DNA of 64,000 bases from Mycolicibacterium aichiense. GTDB lineage: Bacteria; Actinomycetota; Actinomycetes; Mycobacteriales; Mycobacteriaceae. The position numbers were made by a program, and so were the translations under genes. Location of the stretch: NCBI RefSeq assembly GCF_010726245.1, contig NZ_AP022561.1, positions 1,178,001-1,242,000 on the forward strand, given 5' to 3'. Below are positions 35,885 through 48,100 of this stretch, piece after piece. Below the pieces are notes generated by a model. The model was not told the DNA's origin. It ran no database searches and saw only the letters and a program-made list of their open reading frames with translations. Numbering within the stretch: position 1 is the stretch's first letter; the number at the start of each line of letters is the position of its first letter.

Positions 35885-37075
35885 TTAGCGGCAGTTGCTG
35901 CCCGTCTCATCCGCGCCACCGAACTTCACCTGATACATCAGCTTGTCGACCCGGGCCAGCAGGTCGAGCGCGGTGGTGTCCTGCGTATCCGCCCTGGCGA
36001 CGCCGACGCTCACACCCACCCCGATCGGCTCAGCGCTGTCCACTGCGATGTTGCCGACGCGCTCACCGATGCGCTGAGCCACCCGCCGCGCGGCGGCCTC
36101 GTCGGTGTCGATCAGCGCGACGCAGAACTCGTCACCGCCGAGCCGCGCGGCGATGTGATGAGAAGTAGTCTCGGACAATAGAATTCTCCCCACCGCCTCG
36201 AGCACCTGATCTCCGCCGGCGTGCCCGAACCGGTCGTTGATGTGCTTGAAATTGTTCAGGTCGAGCACAAGTAGGCTGAGCTCGCCCTGCTCACGCCGGA
36301 CTCGGTCGAGCTCGGTGCCGAGCCGTGCGATGAAGCTGCGCCGATTGAGCAGTGATGTGAGTGGGTCGGTGCCGGCAAGTTGTTCCAGCTGGTGCTGAAG
36401 CCGCTTGAGCTCGGTGATGTCGCGGACCACCGACAGGACGGTCGCGACCCGGCCCTCGTGGTCGAACTCCGGTGTGGCGCGGCCGAGGTAATGGCGCAGG
36501 CCCGTCGTCCCGGGATAGTCGAATTCGAGCTCCACCGGCTCGCCGGTGTCGAAGACTTGTCGGTAGGTCGCCTGGAATGTTCCGGCGAGCTCGTTCGACG
36601 TGCCGACCTCGAATTGTGTTCGGCCGAGCCGCGTTTCGTGAGGTATACCAGTCAGCCTGGCCATCGGCGGGTTGGCGTACCGGTAGCGGAATTCGCGGTC
36701 GAAGCGGGTGACCACGTCGGGCAGGTTCTCCACGATCGAGAAGAACGCGTCGTTCGGCTGCTGCCACCCCGCAGGCAGGCTCAGGATCGCCAGATGGTCA
36801 TCGGCGTCATCGTCGAGCGGCTGCAGCGCGCACTGCCAGGCCGGGTCGTGCGCCGCCGCGATCGTGAACGACCCGTCAGTGCCGGTCTCCGGCCACTGAT
36901 CGTCGAGCCGTGACAGCAACGAGCACTCGTCGAGCCGGCCGGCGAGAGCCTGCATGACGCCGACGAATTCCGGTGTGCGAGAGACGATCGTGACCTCGCC
37001 GACGACCCGGCGACAGTGGAAGGCCGGCACCCGGGCGGCGGCCAGGGCGGCCAGCCAACGATTCGGCGACATCAT
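35885..37075 (-). CDS. PAS-GGDEF diguanylate cyclase, copy 2
   Basis: The product is 396 aa and a tandem paralogue of the 34689-35873 gene with the same layout. The N-terminal sensor region has WQCALQPLDDDAD. The PAS domain has NDAFFSIVENLPDVVTRFDREFRYRYANPPMARLTG. The GGDEF domain has the intact signature at residues 313-317 and no RxxD I-site. The start is one of two adjacent ATGs (37075 or 37072), 6 bp after the methyltransferase stop, so it is part of the same transcript. The ligand of the sensor domain is unknown. Confidence 0.92.
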   Translation of the reverse strand: MMSPNRWLAALAAARVPAFHCRRVVGEVTIVSRTPEFVGVMQALAGRLDECSLLSRLDDQWPETGTDGSFTIAAAHDPAWQCALQPLDDDADDHLAILSLPAGWQQPNDAFFSIVENLPDVVTRFDREFRYRYANPPMARLTGIPHETRLGRTQFEVGTSNELAGTFQATYRQVFDTGEPVELEFDYPGTTGLRHYLGRATPEFDHEGRVATVLSVVRDITELKRLQHQLEQLAGTDPLTSLLNRRSFIARLGTELDRVRREQGELSLLVLDLNNFKHINDRFGHAGGDQVLEAVGRILLSETTSHHIAARLGGDEFCVALIDTDEAAARRVAQRIGERVGNIAVDSAEPIGVGVSVGVARADTQDTTALDLLARVDKLMYQVKFGGADETGSNCR

Positions 37076-37081
37076 GCACGC

Positions 37082-37816
37082 TCAGGACGACAGCGTCGCC
37101 CGCATGCCCACAGTGATGTAGGGCAGCGCCAGCCCGGTCGAATTCGCCAGTGCCGGATGCGTTGTCAGTAACTCGCGAACCTCGTCGAGGGTCTGGGTGC
37201 GGACGTCCGCCGGTGAGGTGATGCAGTAGCTGCGCGACGCCACCAGGTCGATCAGTGCCTGCGGCGTCAGGTAACTCGTCCATTCGACCCGGTGATGCTC
37301 GACGTCGATGAACGGCTCGGGCACGGTGACGGCGTCGTTGAACTGGGCGTTCTCGTGGCCGATGATGCGGCCGAGGTCCTTGACCCAGCCCAACCGTTCA
37401 TCGCGAGCGTTCCACACCAACCCGAGCCGCCCGCCCGGCCGCAGCACCCGCGCCACCTCGGCGACGGCCTGCTCCGGGTCGAACCAATGCCAGGCCTGCG
37501 CAACCAGTACCGCGTCAACACTGTTGTCGGGCAACGGGATCTGCTCGGCGGTACCCAGCAGCGCCGGGGTGTCGGGCAGCGCCGAGCTGAGCAATTCCAG
37601 CATCTCCGCCAGCGGATCGACGGCCACCACGTCGAGGCCGCGTTCGACAAGGCGGGTGGTCAGCTTGCCGGTACCGGCACCCAGGTCCAGTACGTCGCGA
37701 GCGCCGGGCGGCAGCAGCCAGTCGATGGCCTCCGGCGGATACGACGGGCGGCCGCGCTCGTAGGCGGCGGCCTCGGACCCGAAGGACAGTGAGCGTTCGC
37801 GCTGCGACTCCGTCAC
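37082..37816 (-). CDS. class I SAM-dependent methyltransferase (Rv3342 orthologue)
   Basis: The product is 244 aa. Motif I is [17 protein letters not shown], post-motif I is [14 protein letters not shown], and [27 protein letters not shown] is the UbiE/Coq5-type motif IV-V region. The N-terminal [16 protein letters not shown] is typical of the group. The GTG at 37816 overlaps the metX stop by GTGA, so it is co-translated with metX, exactly as Rv3342 follows Rv3341. The substrate is unknown; the link to methionine and SAM supply is notable. Confidence 0.9.
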   Translation of the reverse strand: MTESQRERSLSFGSEAAAYERGRPSYPPEAIDWLLPPGARDVLDLGAGTGKLTTRLVERGLDVVAVDPLAEMLELLSSALPDTPALLGTAEQIPLPDNSVDAVLVAQAWHWFDPEQAVAEVARVLRPGGRLGLVWNARDERLGWVKDLGRIIGHENAQFNDAVTVPEPFIDVEHHRVEWTSYLTPQALIDLVASRSYCITSPADVRTQTLDEVRELLTTHPALANSTGLALPYITVGMRATLSS

Positions 37817-38952
37817 GGCGTGCGGAGACTTTTGCCGTCGGCCAGGTCGAGGGTCTGGCGGATGAGTTCGCCCACCGCGTCGGTCTCGACGAGGAAGCCG
37901 TCGTGGCCGTAGATCGATTCGACGACGTTGAGCCCGGAACAGTTCGGCAGCAGTGCGGCCAGCTCCTGCTGCAGGCGCAGCGGGTAGAGCCGGTCCGAGG
38001 TGATCCCGCCGACCACGGTCGGCACCGGGCACGAGCCCAGCGCCGCGGCCACGCCACCGCGTCCGCGCCCGACGTCGTGGTTCGACAGCGTCTCGGTCAG
38101 CGTCACGTAGCTGCCCGCGTCGAATCGGTCGACCAGCTTGGCGCCCTGGTACTCCAGGTAGCTCTGCACGGCGTACCGGCCGCCGGCCAAGGTGTCCTCG
38201 TCGTCCTGGGCGGCATTGCCGAAGCGGTTGTCCAACTCCACTTCACCGCGGTAGGTCAGGTGGGCGAACCGGCGGGCCAGCTGAAGCCCGACGTCGGGGT
38301 GGCGGCCGGTGCCGTGGTAGTCGCCGCCCTGCCAGTTCGGATCGGCCTTGATCGCTGCGATCTGAGTGCTCTGCGTGCCGATCTGATCGGCGGTCGCCCG
38401 GGCTCCGACGGCCAGCACCAGCGCCGCCCGCACCCGGTCGGGATACTCGACCATCCACTCGAGCGCCCTGGCACCGCCCATCGAGCCGCCGACCAGCGCC
38501 GCGACTTCGGTGATGCCGAGCGCTTCCAACGCGGCCACGTCGGCGTTGACCTGGTCGCGCACGGTGATGATCGGGAATCGCGAACCCCAGGGTTTGCCGT
38601 CGCGAGCCAGCGAACTGGGCCCGGTCGAGCCGCGGCAGCCACCCAGGACATTGGTGGCCACCGCGCACCAGCGGGTGGTGTCGATCGGGGCGCCGGGCCC
38701 GGCGACACCGTCCCACCAGCCGGGGGTGGGGTGCCCCGGCCCGGCAGGCCCGGTCAGATGCGAGTCGCCGGTCAACGCATGCAGCGCGACGACGACATTG
38801 TCGCGGTCGGGGGAGAGCTCGCCCCAGCGCTGCACGGCGATCGACACATGGTCGAGCACCTCGCCGCTTTCCAGCGTCAGCGGGCCGATGTCGACCACGC
38901 CGATCTCACCTTCGGCGGGCAGGGTCACGATGCGCTCGTCGCTGATGGTCAT
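37813..38952 (-). CDS. metX: homoserine O-acetyltransferase MetX
   Basis: The product is 379 aa of the alpha/beta-hydrolase fold MetX family (Rv3341, called metA in M. tuberculosis). The nucleophile elbow is [15 protein letters not shown], and the Asp/His of the triad lie toward the C-terminus ([12 protein letters not shown]). The family also has the conserved HALTGDSHL oxyanion region. It transfers acetyl from acetyl-CoA to homoserine, supplying O-acetylhomoserine for the MetC-type sulfhydrylase encoded 11 bp upstream. Expression should be set by the SAM-IV riboswitch ahead of metC. Confidence 0.95.
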   Translation of the reverse strand: MTISDERIVTLPAEGEIGVVDIGPLTLESGEVLDHVSIAVQRWGELSPDRDNVVVALHALTGDSHLTGPAGPGHPTPGWWDGVAGPGAPIDTTRWCAVATNVLGGCRGSTGPSSLARDGKPWGSRFPIITVRDQVNADVAALEALGITEVAALVGGSMGGARALEWMVEYPDRVRAALVLAVGARATADQIGTQSTQIAAIKADPNWQGGDYHGTGRHPDVGLQLARRFAHLTYRGEVELDNRFGNAAQDDEDTLAGGRYAVQSYLEYQGAKLVDRFDAGSYVTLTETLSNHDVGRGRGGVAAALGSCPVPTVVGGITSDRLYPLRLQQELAALLPNCSGLNVVESIYGHDGFLVETDAVGELIRQTLDLADGKSLRTP

Positions 38953-38963
38953 GTCAGGCTCAC

Positions 38964-40316
38964 TCAAAGGGCCGCCACGGCCCGCGGGTCCGAGGCATCC
39001 GCCGACACGGACTTGGCGGCGGCGAAGCCGCGCTCCAGGTCGGCCAGGATGTCGTCGATGCCCTCGAGGCCGACGGCAAGTCGGACCAGACCCGGAGTGA
39101 CGCCGGTGGCCAGCTGCTCTTCGGCGGACAGCTGCTGGTGAGTGGTCGACGCCGGGTGGATCACCAGGGAACGCACATCGCCGATGTTGGCGACGTGGCT
39201 GTGCAGCGTGAGTGCGTTGACGAACGCTTTTCCGGCCTCGACTCCGCCGGCCAGCTCGAAGGCCAGCACCGCACCGGTCCCCTTGGGCGCCAGCTTCTTT
39301 GCACGCTCGTACCACGGTGAGGTCGGCAGGCCGGCGTAGTTGACCGACACCACGTCGGAGTGCCCGGCCAGGTACTCGGCCACCTTCAGCGCGTTGGACA
39401 CGTGGCGTTCGATCCGCAGGCTGAGCGTTTCCAGGCCTTGCGCGATCAGGAAGGCATTGAACGGCGACCCCGCCGAGCCGAGGTCGCGCAACAGCTGTAC
39501 GCGCGCCTTGAGTGCGTAGGCGGGCGGGCCGAGTTCGGCGAACACCACGCCGTGATAGCTCGGGTCCGGTGTTGTAAAACCAGGGAAGCGTCCGCTTGCA
39601 GTCCAGTCGAACTTGCCGCTGTCGACGATCACCCCGGCGATGGCCGTGCCATGGCCGCCGAGGTACTTGGTCGCCGAGTGCACGACGATGTCGGCGCCGT
39701 GCGCGATCGGCTGAATCAGGTAGGGCGTCGCGATGGTGTTGTCGACGATCAGCGGAACGCCGTTGTCGTGCGCCACCTTCGACACCGCCGGAATGTCGAG
39801 CACATCGATTTGCGGGTTGGAGATCGTCTCACCGAAGAACGCCTTCGTGTTCGGCCGCACCGCGGCCTGCCAGGACGCCGGGTCGTCGGGGTCGGTCACG
39901 AACGTGGTCTCGATGCCCAGCTTCGGCAGCGTGTAGTGCAGCAGGTTGTAGGTGCCGCCGTAGAGCCGCGGGCTGGACACGATGTGATCGCCGGCTTCGG
40001 CGATATTCAGGATCGCGAACGTCTCCGCCGCCTGCCCGGAGGACAGGAACAGTGCGGCCACGCCACCTTCGAGGGCGGCGATGCGCTGCTCGACGGTGTC
40101 CTGGGTCGGATTCATGATGCGGGTGTAGATGTTGCCCGGCTCGGCCAGCCCGAACAGCGCGGCGGCGTGGTCGGTGTTGTCGAAGGTGTACGACGTGGTG
40201 GCATAGATCGGCAGCGCCCGGGCGTGCGTCGCGGCGTCCGGAGTCTGTCCGGCGTGGATCTGCTTGGTCTCGAAGGACCAGTTCGCGGTCGGATCGTCGG
40301 TATCTGACGTGCTCAT
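38964..40316 (-). CDS. metC: O-acetylhomoserine sulfhydrylase (PLP-dependent)
   Basis: The product is 450 aa of the Cys/Met metabolism PLP family, long O-acetylhomoserine aminocarboxypropyltransferase type. The PLP lysine lies in [33 protein letters not shown] and the C-terminal [15 protein letters not shown] and [18 protein letters not shown] signatures are present. It makes homocysteine from O-acetylhomoserine and sulphide (Rv3340 in M. tuberculosis). The ATG at 40316 has GGAGG 12 bp upstream. It is the first gene after the SAM-IV riboswitch and is followed by metX. Confidence 0.95.
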   Translation of the reverse strand: MSTSDTDDPTANWSFETKQIHAGQTPDAATHARALPIYATTSYTFDNTDHAAALFGLAEPGNIYTRIMNPTQDTVEQRIAALEGGVAALFLSSGQAAETFAILNIAEAGDHIVSSPRLYGGTYNLLHYTLPKLGIETTFVTDPDDPASWQAAVRPNTKAFFGETISNPQIDVLDIPAVSKVAHDNGVPLIVDNTIATPYLIQPIAHGADIVVHSATKYLGGHGTAIAGVIVDSGKFDWTASGRFPGFTTPDPSYHGVVFAELGPPAYALKARVQLLRDLGSAGSPFNAFLIAQGLETLSLRIERHVSNALKVAEYLAGHSDVVSVNYAGLPTSPWYERAKKLAPKGTGAVLAFELAGGVEAGKAFVNALTLHSHVANIGDVRSLVIHPASTTHQQLSAEEQLATGVTPGLVRLAVGLEGIDDILADLERGFAAAKSVSADASDPRAVAAL

Positions 40317-40344
40317 ATGAAAAACGAACCTCCATCTGTTCTGG

Positions 40345-40366
40345 GGGTCCGTTTCTGAGCGGACCC
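40345..40366 (-). terminator. hairpin between SAM-IV aptamer and metC (possible expression platform)
   Basis: Read on the minus strand, GGGTCCG-CTCAGAAA-CGGACCC is a perfect 7-bp GC-rich stem with an 8-base loop, 15 bp ahead of the GGAGG ribosome site. No T-run follows, so it could be a U-poor terminator or act on the ribosome site. Confidence 0.55.
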
Positions 40367-40373
40367 GCGCTTG

Positions 40374-40485
40374 CCGTGCAGCTAGGTGCAGCTGCTCAAC
40401 CTGGTCTTCACCCGGAGCACCCCACCGCGGTTGGAGGGTTGCCGGCCAGCGAGCCGGGGCTTGACGCTGGCGCTCATGACCGCCT
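40374..40485 (-). ncRNA. SAM-IV riboswitch controlling metC-metX
   Basis: The minus strand from about 40481 reads GGTCATGAGCGCCAGCG, then CAAGCCCCGGCTCGCTGGCCGGCAACCCTCCAACCGCGGTGGGGTGCTCCGGGTGAAGACCAGG in order (cited here as landmarks, 40400-40464). This is the conserved SAM-IV aptamer core, with the CCGGCAACCC junction shared with SAM-I and the pseudoknot-forming GGTTGAGCAGC tail. SAM-IV is an established actinobacterial riboswitch that turns off methionine-biosynthesis genes when SAM is high. Boundaries are approximate. Confidence 0.92.
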
Positions 40486-40659
40486 TGAAGCATAGCGGAC
40501 CTTCGTAACGGGAGGCCAGCGGGATATCGGCATCTTTCGCCGCCGACTGTGACGCAGACCTCTCAACAGATACGACGACGGCGATCACGTAGGTTCAGAA
40601 GCGACGCGATACTGATAGCCGCCAAAGCACCTGACTGACCGCCCGGGAGACAACAGCAC

Positions 40660-42886
<2,227 letters not shown>

Positions 42887-42894
<8 letters not shown>

Positions 42895-43741
42895 CTCCGG
42901 CCTCACTGACTGGGCTGGGCTGCCGCACCGGCGGCACGTGGGCGTCGACCCATTCGGTGATCAGGTCCGTGACGCGATCGGGGGCCTCGAACATCGGGAT
43001 GTGCCCGACGCCGTCGAGATGGGTCACCTTGGTGATCTCCGGGATGTTCTTGTGGAAGTGCTTGGTGAACCGCGGATGCGGCAGCACCCGGTCACGTTCA
43101 CACACCACGAGGTGCGTCGGGACCGACAACTCGGTCAGCTCCATCAGTCCCGGCATCAGCAACGCCTTGATCAGCAGCTGGTAGTAGGCCGGACAGTGAG
43201 TGACATCATCGAGGATCTCCTGCAGCTGCACCTCGGTCACGCCCCGCGGCGTGGCGCTGATCGGCACCGTGGCCGCGGCTTTGACCCCGGGCAGGCGCAG
43301 CGCACGCTCGCCCAGTAGCCGGGCGGTCAGCCACACCGGCAGGCCGGCGACGAACTTGCCGACGATCTCGTATTTCACCGGTGACCAGCGGTGCCAGCCA
43401 CCGGCCGGCGCGATCCCGGTCAGTGTCCTGGCCCGGCCGCGTCGCTCGAGCTCGAAGGCCACCCAGCCGCCCAGCGAGTTGCCGACGACGTGGGCGGTGT
43501 CCCAGCCCATCTCGTCGAGCTGGCGCTCGACGTGGTCGGCCAGGGTCGAGGAATCCAGGATCAACGACCGGCTGCGCGGGCCACCGTTGTGCCCGGCCAT
43601 CGACGGTGCGAACACCTCGAAGCGGCCGGTGTCGGCAAGCCGGGGCGCAACGTCGGACCAGACGTAGGAGGACATCATGAACGGGTGCAGCAGCAGGATC
43701 GGTTCGCCGGCACCTAGATGGATTGATTCGCGGGTCGCCAC
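42887..43741 (-). CDS. alpha/beta hydrolase
   Basis: The product is 284 aa with an alpha/beta-hydrolase fold. [13 protein letters not shown] is the oxyanion region, [16 protein letters not shown] the nucleophile elbow (GNSLGG, Ser), [12 protein letters not shown] the acid, and [15 protein letters not shown] the His. The GTG at 43741 ([14 protein letters not shown]) is selected because upstream codons would lie in the opposing gene's leader. It corresponds to the Rv3338/Rv3337 region, where the M. tuberculosis gene appears split. The substrate is unknown. It diverges from xthA by 51 bp. Confidence 0.85.
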
Positions 43742-43792
43742 AACCAGACCGTAAAGGTGATACCGCCGGTACCGCAAGATAGGTTTTCTCCC

Positions 43793-44596
43793 GTGATCGT
43801 GACCACCATCAATGTCAACGGCGTCCGCGCCGCTGTCCGCCAGCGTTCGGCCGAGAACCTCGGCCTGCTGGCCTGGCTGTCGCAGACCACGTCCGACGTG
43901 GTGTGCCTGCAAGAAACCCGCTCCGACGACGAGCAGATCGCCGAGGCGCTGGCCCCGGCGGTTGCCGACGGCTGGCACCTGGCCTCGGCCAGCCCGCATC
44001 TCAAGGGCCGCAGCGGGGTGGCGATCCTGTCCCGCACCCCGTTCGCGGCGGTCCGGATCGGCTTGGCGGCAACCGAATTCGAGCTACACGGCCGCTACGT
44101 CGAGGCCGATCTGGCCGGCGGTGAGACGGTCGCCAGTGTGTACGTCCACACCGGCGAAGCCGGCACCGACCGCCAGCTGGAGAAGGAACGGTTCATGGCC
44201 GCGCTGGCCAAGCGGATGACGGAGCTGACCGCCGACGGGCGCGACGCGGTGATCTGCGGCGACTGGAACATCGCCCACACCGAAAATGACATCAAGGCCT
44301 GGAAGGCCAACGTCAAGAAGGCCGGCTTCCTGCCCAGCGAGCGACAGTGGCTCACCGACCTGTTGGACTCCGGCTGGGTGGACGTCATGCGGCAGCTCCA
44401 CCCCGATGTCGCCGGCCCTTACAGCTGGTGGTCGTGGCGCGGTAAGGCGTTCGACAACGACGCCGGCTGGCGCATCGACTACCACCTGGCCAGCGAGAGC
44501 CTGGCGGCACGCACGGTGGCCGCCCGTGTCGAGAAGCCGGCCCTGTATGCGTTGCGCTGGTCCGATCACGCTCCGGTGACCGTCGAATTCGGCTGA
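43793..44596 (+). CDS. xthA: exodeoxyribonuclease III / AP endonuclease family
   Basis: The product is 267 aa of the exonuclease III (Xth) family: TTINVNGVRAAVRQ (Asn), VVCLQETRSDDEQI (the metal-binding Glu), AVICGDWNIAHTENDIK (Asp/Asn), and the C-terminal WSDHAPVTVEF (Asp-His). WSWRGKAFDNDAGWRIDYHLAS carries the conserved WRIDY. It cleaves DNA at abasic sites in base-excision repair. The GTG at 43793 gives MIVTTINVNG; a GTG at 43799 is also possible. A strong bidirectional terminator follows the stop. Confidence 0.92.
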   Translation: MIVTTINVNGVRAAVRQRSAENLGLLAWLSQTTSDVVCLQETRSDDEQIAEALAPAVADGWHLASASPHLKGRSGVAILSRTPFAAVRIGLAATEFELHGRYVEADLAGGETVASVYVHTGEAGTDRQLEKERFMAALAKRMTELTADGRDAVICGDWNIAHTENDIKAWKANVKKAGFLPSERQWLTDLLDSGWVDVMRQLHPDVAGPYSWWSWRGKAFDNDAGWRIDYHLASESLAARTVAARVEKPALYALRWSDHAPVTVEFG

Positions 44597-44605
44597 GCCG
44601 ACACG

Positions 44606-44647
44606 AATGGGCCGGTCGCCTCGGGGGGATGAGGCAACCGGCCCATT
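44606..44647. terminator. bidirectional terminator hairpin between xthA and a small secreted gene
   Basis: AATGGGCCGGTCGCCTC (44606-44622) and GAGGCAACCGGCCCATT (44631-44647) form a 17-bp stem with one mismatch around an 8-base loop. The genes on both sides converge on it, so it should terminate both. Confidence 0.78.
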
Positions 44648-44658
44648 GTCGTGGTGGT

Positions 44659-44880
44659 CTAGTAGCTTCCGTTGATCCAGGCGCCCCACGGGACGTAAGT
44701 CGTGGCCGGGGAGGCGTAGGTGCTCGGGGCGTTGAAGTTGCCGGAGCTGGTGCCCTGGTCGTCGTCCCACGAGTAGGTGTTCTGAGCGCTGGCCGGCCCG
44801 GCGAATCCGAGGGCGGCGCCACCGATGACGGCACCGGCGATGGCGGGGGCGGCGATCAGGGCTGCGAGGCGGTTGGTCAT
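44659..44880 (-). CDS. small secreted protein with C-terminal YVPWGAWINGSY, copy 1
   Basis: The product is 73 aa. The signal peptide runs to about residue 32 (AALGFAGPASA|QN), leaving a mature chain of about 40 residues that begins NTYSWDD and ends YVPWGAWINGSY. A paralogue lies at 54176-54406. The two share the last 12 residues exactly and the pattern (N/F)(N/Y)APSTYA-PA-TYVPWGAWINGSY. The mature peptide is short, Tyr/Trp-rich and has no cysteine. Function unknown. Copies on the same strand bracket the two giant secreted genes. Confidence 0.75.
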   Translation of the reverse strand: MTNRLAALIAAPAIAGAVIGGAALGFAGPASAQNTYSWDDDQGTSSGNFNAPSTYASPATTYVPWGAWINGSY

Positions 44881-44981
44881 TGTCGTGCCTTTCGGTGTCC
44901 GTCGGTCTTTGTCGATCCGTTGTGGTCTGAGACAAATCATTCGCTGCCGGCACCCAACTCGTCGATCGGCCGCTCAGCCGG

Positions 44982-45007
44982 TTTTCGTGTCCACCGATCG
45001 GGGGACA
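44982..45007. promoter_or_regulatory. 26-bp conserved element with a 20-bp palindrome, copy 1
   Basis: The 26 bases at 44982-45007 are identical to 54459-54484. The inner 20 (TGTCCACCGATCGGGGGACA, 44988-45007) form a palindrome with a single mismatched pair of positions (6 and 15). It lies about 108 bp upstream of the small secreted gene and 137 bp upstream of the first giant gene, so it could act on either. It is an operator candidate for an unknown regulator. Confidence 0.55.
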
Positions 45008-45143
45008 GCTGTGCACGGTCTTTTGCTCTGAACGCACCGCCATGTCTCTGACGCGTGCGATAAATTCCACCCGGGCGGCGGCAGTCTATGGATACGCTGT
45101 GAGCCCGACGGGAGTCTGTACTGCACAAGCCGGGGGGCGCACA

Positions 45144-48100
45144 GTGGCACAACGCAAACGACGATTGGGTGCAGCCGCCTTTGCGATCGGGATGTGGTTG
45201 GCCGGTCCGCAAGCCGTCGGCGTTGCCAATGCCGATGCGCCGGAGACGGATTCGCCGTCGGTAGCCGCGAAGAACACCCAACCGCGCCACACGCGCACCG
45301 CGAGATCAGCTCGCCCGGCACCGCCCGTCAGTGCGGTGTCGGGGAGTGGCGTGAAGTCCAAGGTGTCGACAGTGCCGCGGTCGGCGCGGCCGGTGTCGGG
45401 GCCTTCTGCTGTCGTGAAACCGGTGTCGGGGGTTGGGGTGTCGCGTCGTGTGCCGGTTGCGGTGGCGGCGGTGGGTAATGGTGGGTGTGCGGCGTGTTGG
45501 GGGGTTGGTGCGCCGTCGTTGACTGCTGCGGTGGGCACGGTGGTCAATCATGTGTTCAATTCGGCGTTTGATGTGGTGGGGGGTTTGCCGGGCGGTCCGT
45601 TGTCGGATGTGCTGGGTGGGGCGTTGGTGTTGGTTCGGCGGTCGTTGTTTTTTGTGCCGGAGGGAGTCAGTGTCGCGCAGACGAATTCGTCGTTGGTGGT
45701 GTCGGTGAATTCGGGCAGTGTGGCCTATATCCGTCAGGTGGGGTCGTCGGTGCAGATTTCGGGGGATCCGGGGTTTTTCCGGGCGTATACGGTCAGTGAT
45801 GCCAGTGCGGTGTCGGTGTCGGTGAGTAATGCGGGCAATGCTGGGTGTGCTGGTGTGGTGGTGACGTCGGGGACGGTCAATGGGGCGTTGTCGACCAGTG
45901 GGATTGATGCGTTGCGGTTCGCTGATGGGGCGGCGTTTTCGGGTCGGGTGGATGCGGTGCTCGGTGCTGCGGCGTTGCATGTGCGTGATGCGGTGCGGGG
46001 TTTGGGTGGGGTGCGTCTGGATGCGGCGGTGGTGCTCGACAGTGATGTGGAGGTCGATGCGGGGCAGAAGGAGGCGACGTTTGTAGGCACGGTTGATGCG
46101 GCGCGGGCTGGTTGGCAGTCGTTGACGGTGACGGCGTTGACGACCACGAGGTTTGAGGCGGCGGTGGGTGGGCGTGCGGCGTTGGCTGCTCTGCTGACCC
46201 GGGGTATCGCCCCGTTGAGCATCACCGAGTCCACCGACACCAAAACCATCCCCCTGCAGTATGTTCCGCAGTATCAGTCCGATGGCTCGATGATCGTCAA
46301 ATACGGGATCGACGTCGCTCTCGGCGCCAACGCGCCACGCAGTTTCGTATTCGACACCGGGGGCAACGGCTTCTGGGCCGACTACAACCCGGTGTACTGG
46401 ACCGGAATTCCCCTCGGTGATCAACCGGCCAGCATCACATACACCAACGGCGAGCAGTACCAGGCGCTGGTGACACCCGCGATCGTCACCCTTGGCCCGG
46501 TGGGCGGAACCCGGGTGTCCACCACTGTGCCGGTCAACGTCGGCGCCATCATCTCCTCCGGAAAGGTCGGCGCGTTGACCACCGCCCCGACCAATCCCTT
46601 CGCCCCGACCGTCGCCGGTAGCTTTGCCGGTGATTTCGGCGCAGCGTTCGGCGTTCAGGACAACCTGACCAGCGTGCTGTTCCAACTGCCCGGCAACCTC
46701 TCCAGCGGTTACCTGGTGCAACTCGGTCCCATCGGCACCGACCCACAATTGAGTGTCGGAGTCACCGATGCGCTGCGCGCCCAATTCCCTTACGCCATAC
46801 CGATCAATGCCCTGGCCGGCGGTGGTACCTACCCCGTTTCGGGCTATCAGGTCTTGCAGCAGTTCGGATTCAACGGCCAATACTTCGCCAAGCAGGGCGA
46901 CACCATACTGCCGATCGGGTCGCAAACGTTCTCCGGGTGCACCCAGCAGTGCCTGCCCACGCTGATCGACAGTGGAGCGCCCTCGACCAACATCCGGTTG
47001 CCGGGCGCACCGCAGCCGTACCCGTTCGACAGCAGCGGTCAGCTCACACCCGGCAGCACGCTCATCGCGGAGTTCCCGACCGCCCAAGGCCGGCCGCCGC
47101 TGATATGGAGCTTCGACGCGGGCAACATCGGCTCGGTCGACCTGGCCAACTATTCGTCGGGCAGTGGCGCGGCGACCACCACCCAAAACGTGAACACCGG
47201 ATTGAACATCTACAACGACTTCGACGTGATGTTCGATCTGCAGAACCAGGTGATCTGGCTGCGCCCCAACGGCGGTCAGTCGCAGCTGATCGCCGGCTCG
47301 GTCACCACGACCGGCAGTCAGACCTACCTGCAGAACGCCACTCTCGGGGGGACCTACTCAGCCGGCGCCGGCGGCTTCTCCGTGGCCGGGGTCACCTCGC
47401 TGACCGCCGACACCGTGATCAACGCCGGCAGCGGGGACGTCACGTTCGCCGGCACCGTCGACGGCGTGGCTTCGGGTCAACAGTCCCTTGCGGTGAACTC
47501 CAGCGCCGCAACCACCTTCGTTCGTGCCGTGGGCAGCCAGAAGACGCTGAGGCAGCTGACAACCGATTCCGGCGGAACAACCACCGCCGCTGGAGCCACC
47601 ACGACCGGCACCCAGCAGTACGGCGATGACGTGACCTTGGCCAGCGACTACACCGGCAGCGCGGTCACCGTGGGTGGCGCGACCACGCTGGCGAGCAGCG
47701 TTGCGGTGACTGCGAATTCCGGCGATATCAGCTTCGCCGGCAAGATCGACTCGCAACAGGGTCAAGGGTTCAACTTGAGGCTGCAGACCAACGGCGGAGA
47801 CACGTCCCTGCACGGCGACGTGGGCGGTACTCACCCGCTGGGCGGTATCGGTCTGGTCACCACCGGCAGCAAGAAGACGACCGTCACTGCCGATGGCAGC
47901 GTCAATGTCGATGGCAGCCTGGGTAACTCGGGTTCGACCGGCATCTTCATCGGTGACAACGTGACCGTTGACTTCGCCAACGGCGGATCGATCCGGAACT
48001 TCACGGCCAACGGCGTCGTCTTCGAGGGTTCCTCGAGCGGGTCGACGATCAGCAAGTTCCACATCGCCGACAACGTCTACGACGGAATCCAGATCGCCGC

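Noticed and set aside
45042..45143. ATG start 34 codons upstream in the first giant gene
   Set aside because: It would place charged sequence before the signal peptide and has no ribosome site; the GTG at 45144 has one and parallels copy 2.
45306..47186. 626-aa frame antisense to the first giant gene, repeated at 50540-52507
   Set aside because: Its duplication simply follows the shared cassette; the Arg/His/Pro-rich composition is that of a GC-skew shadow.
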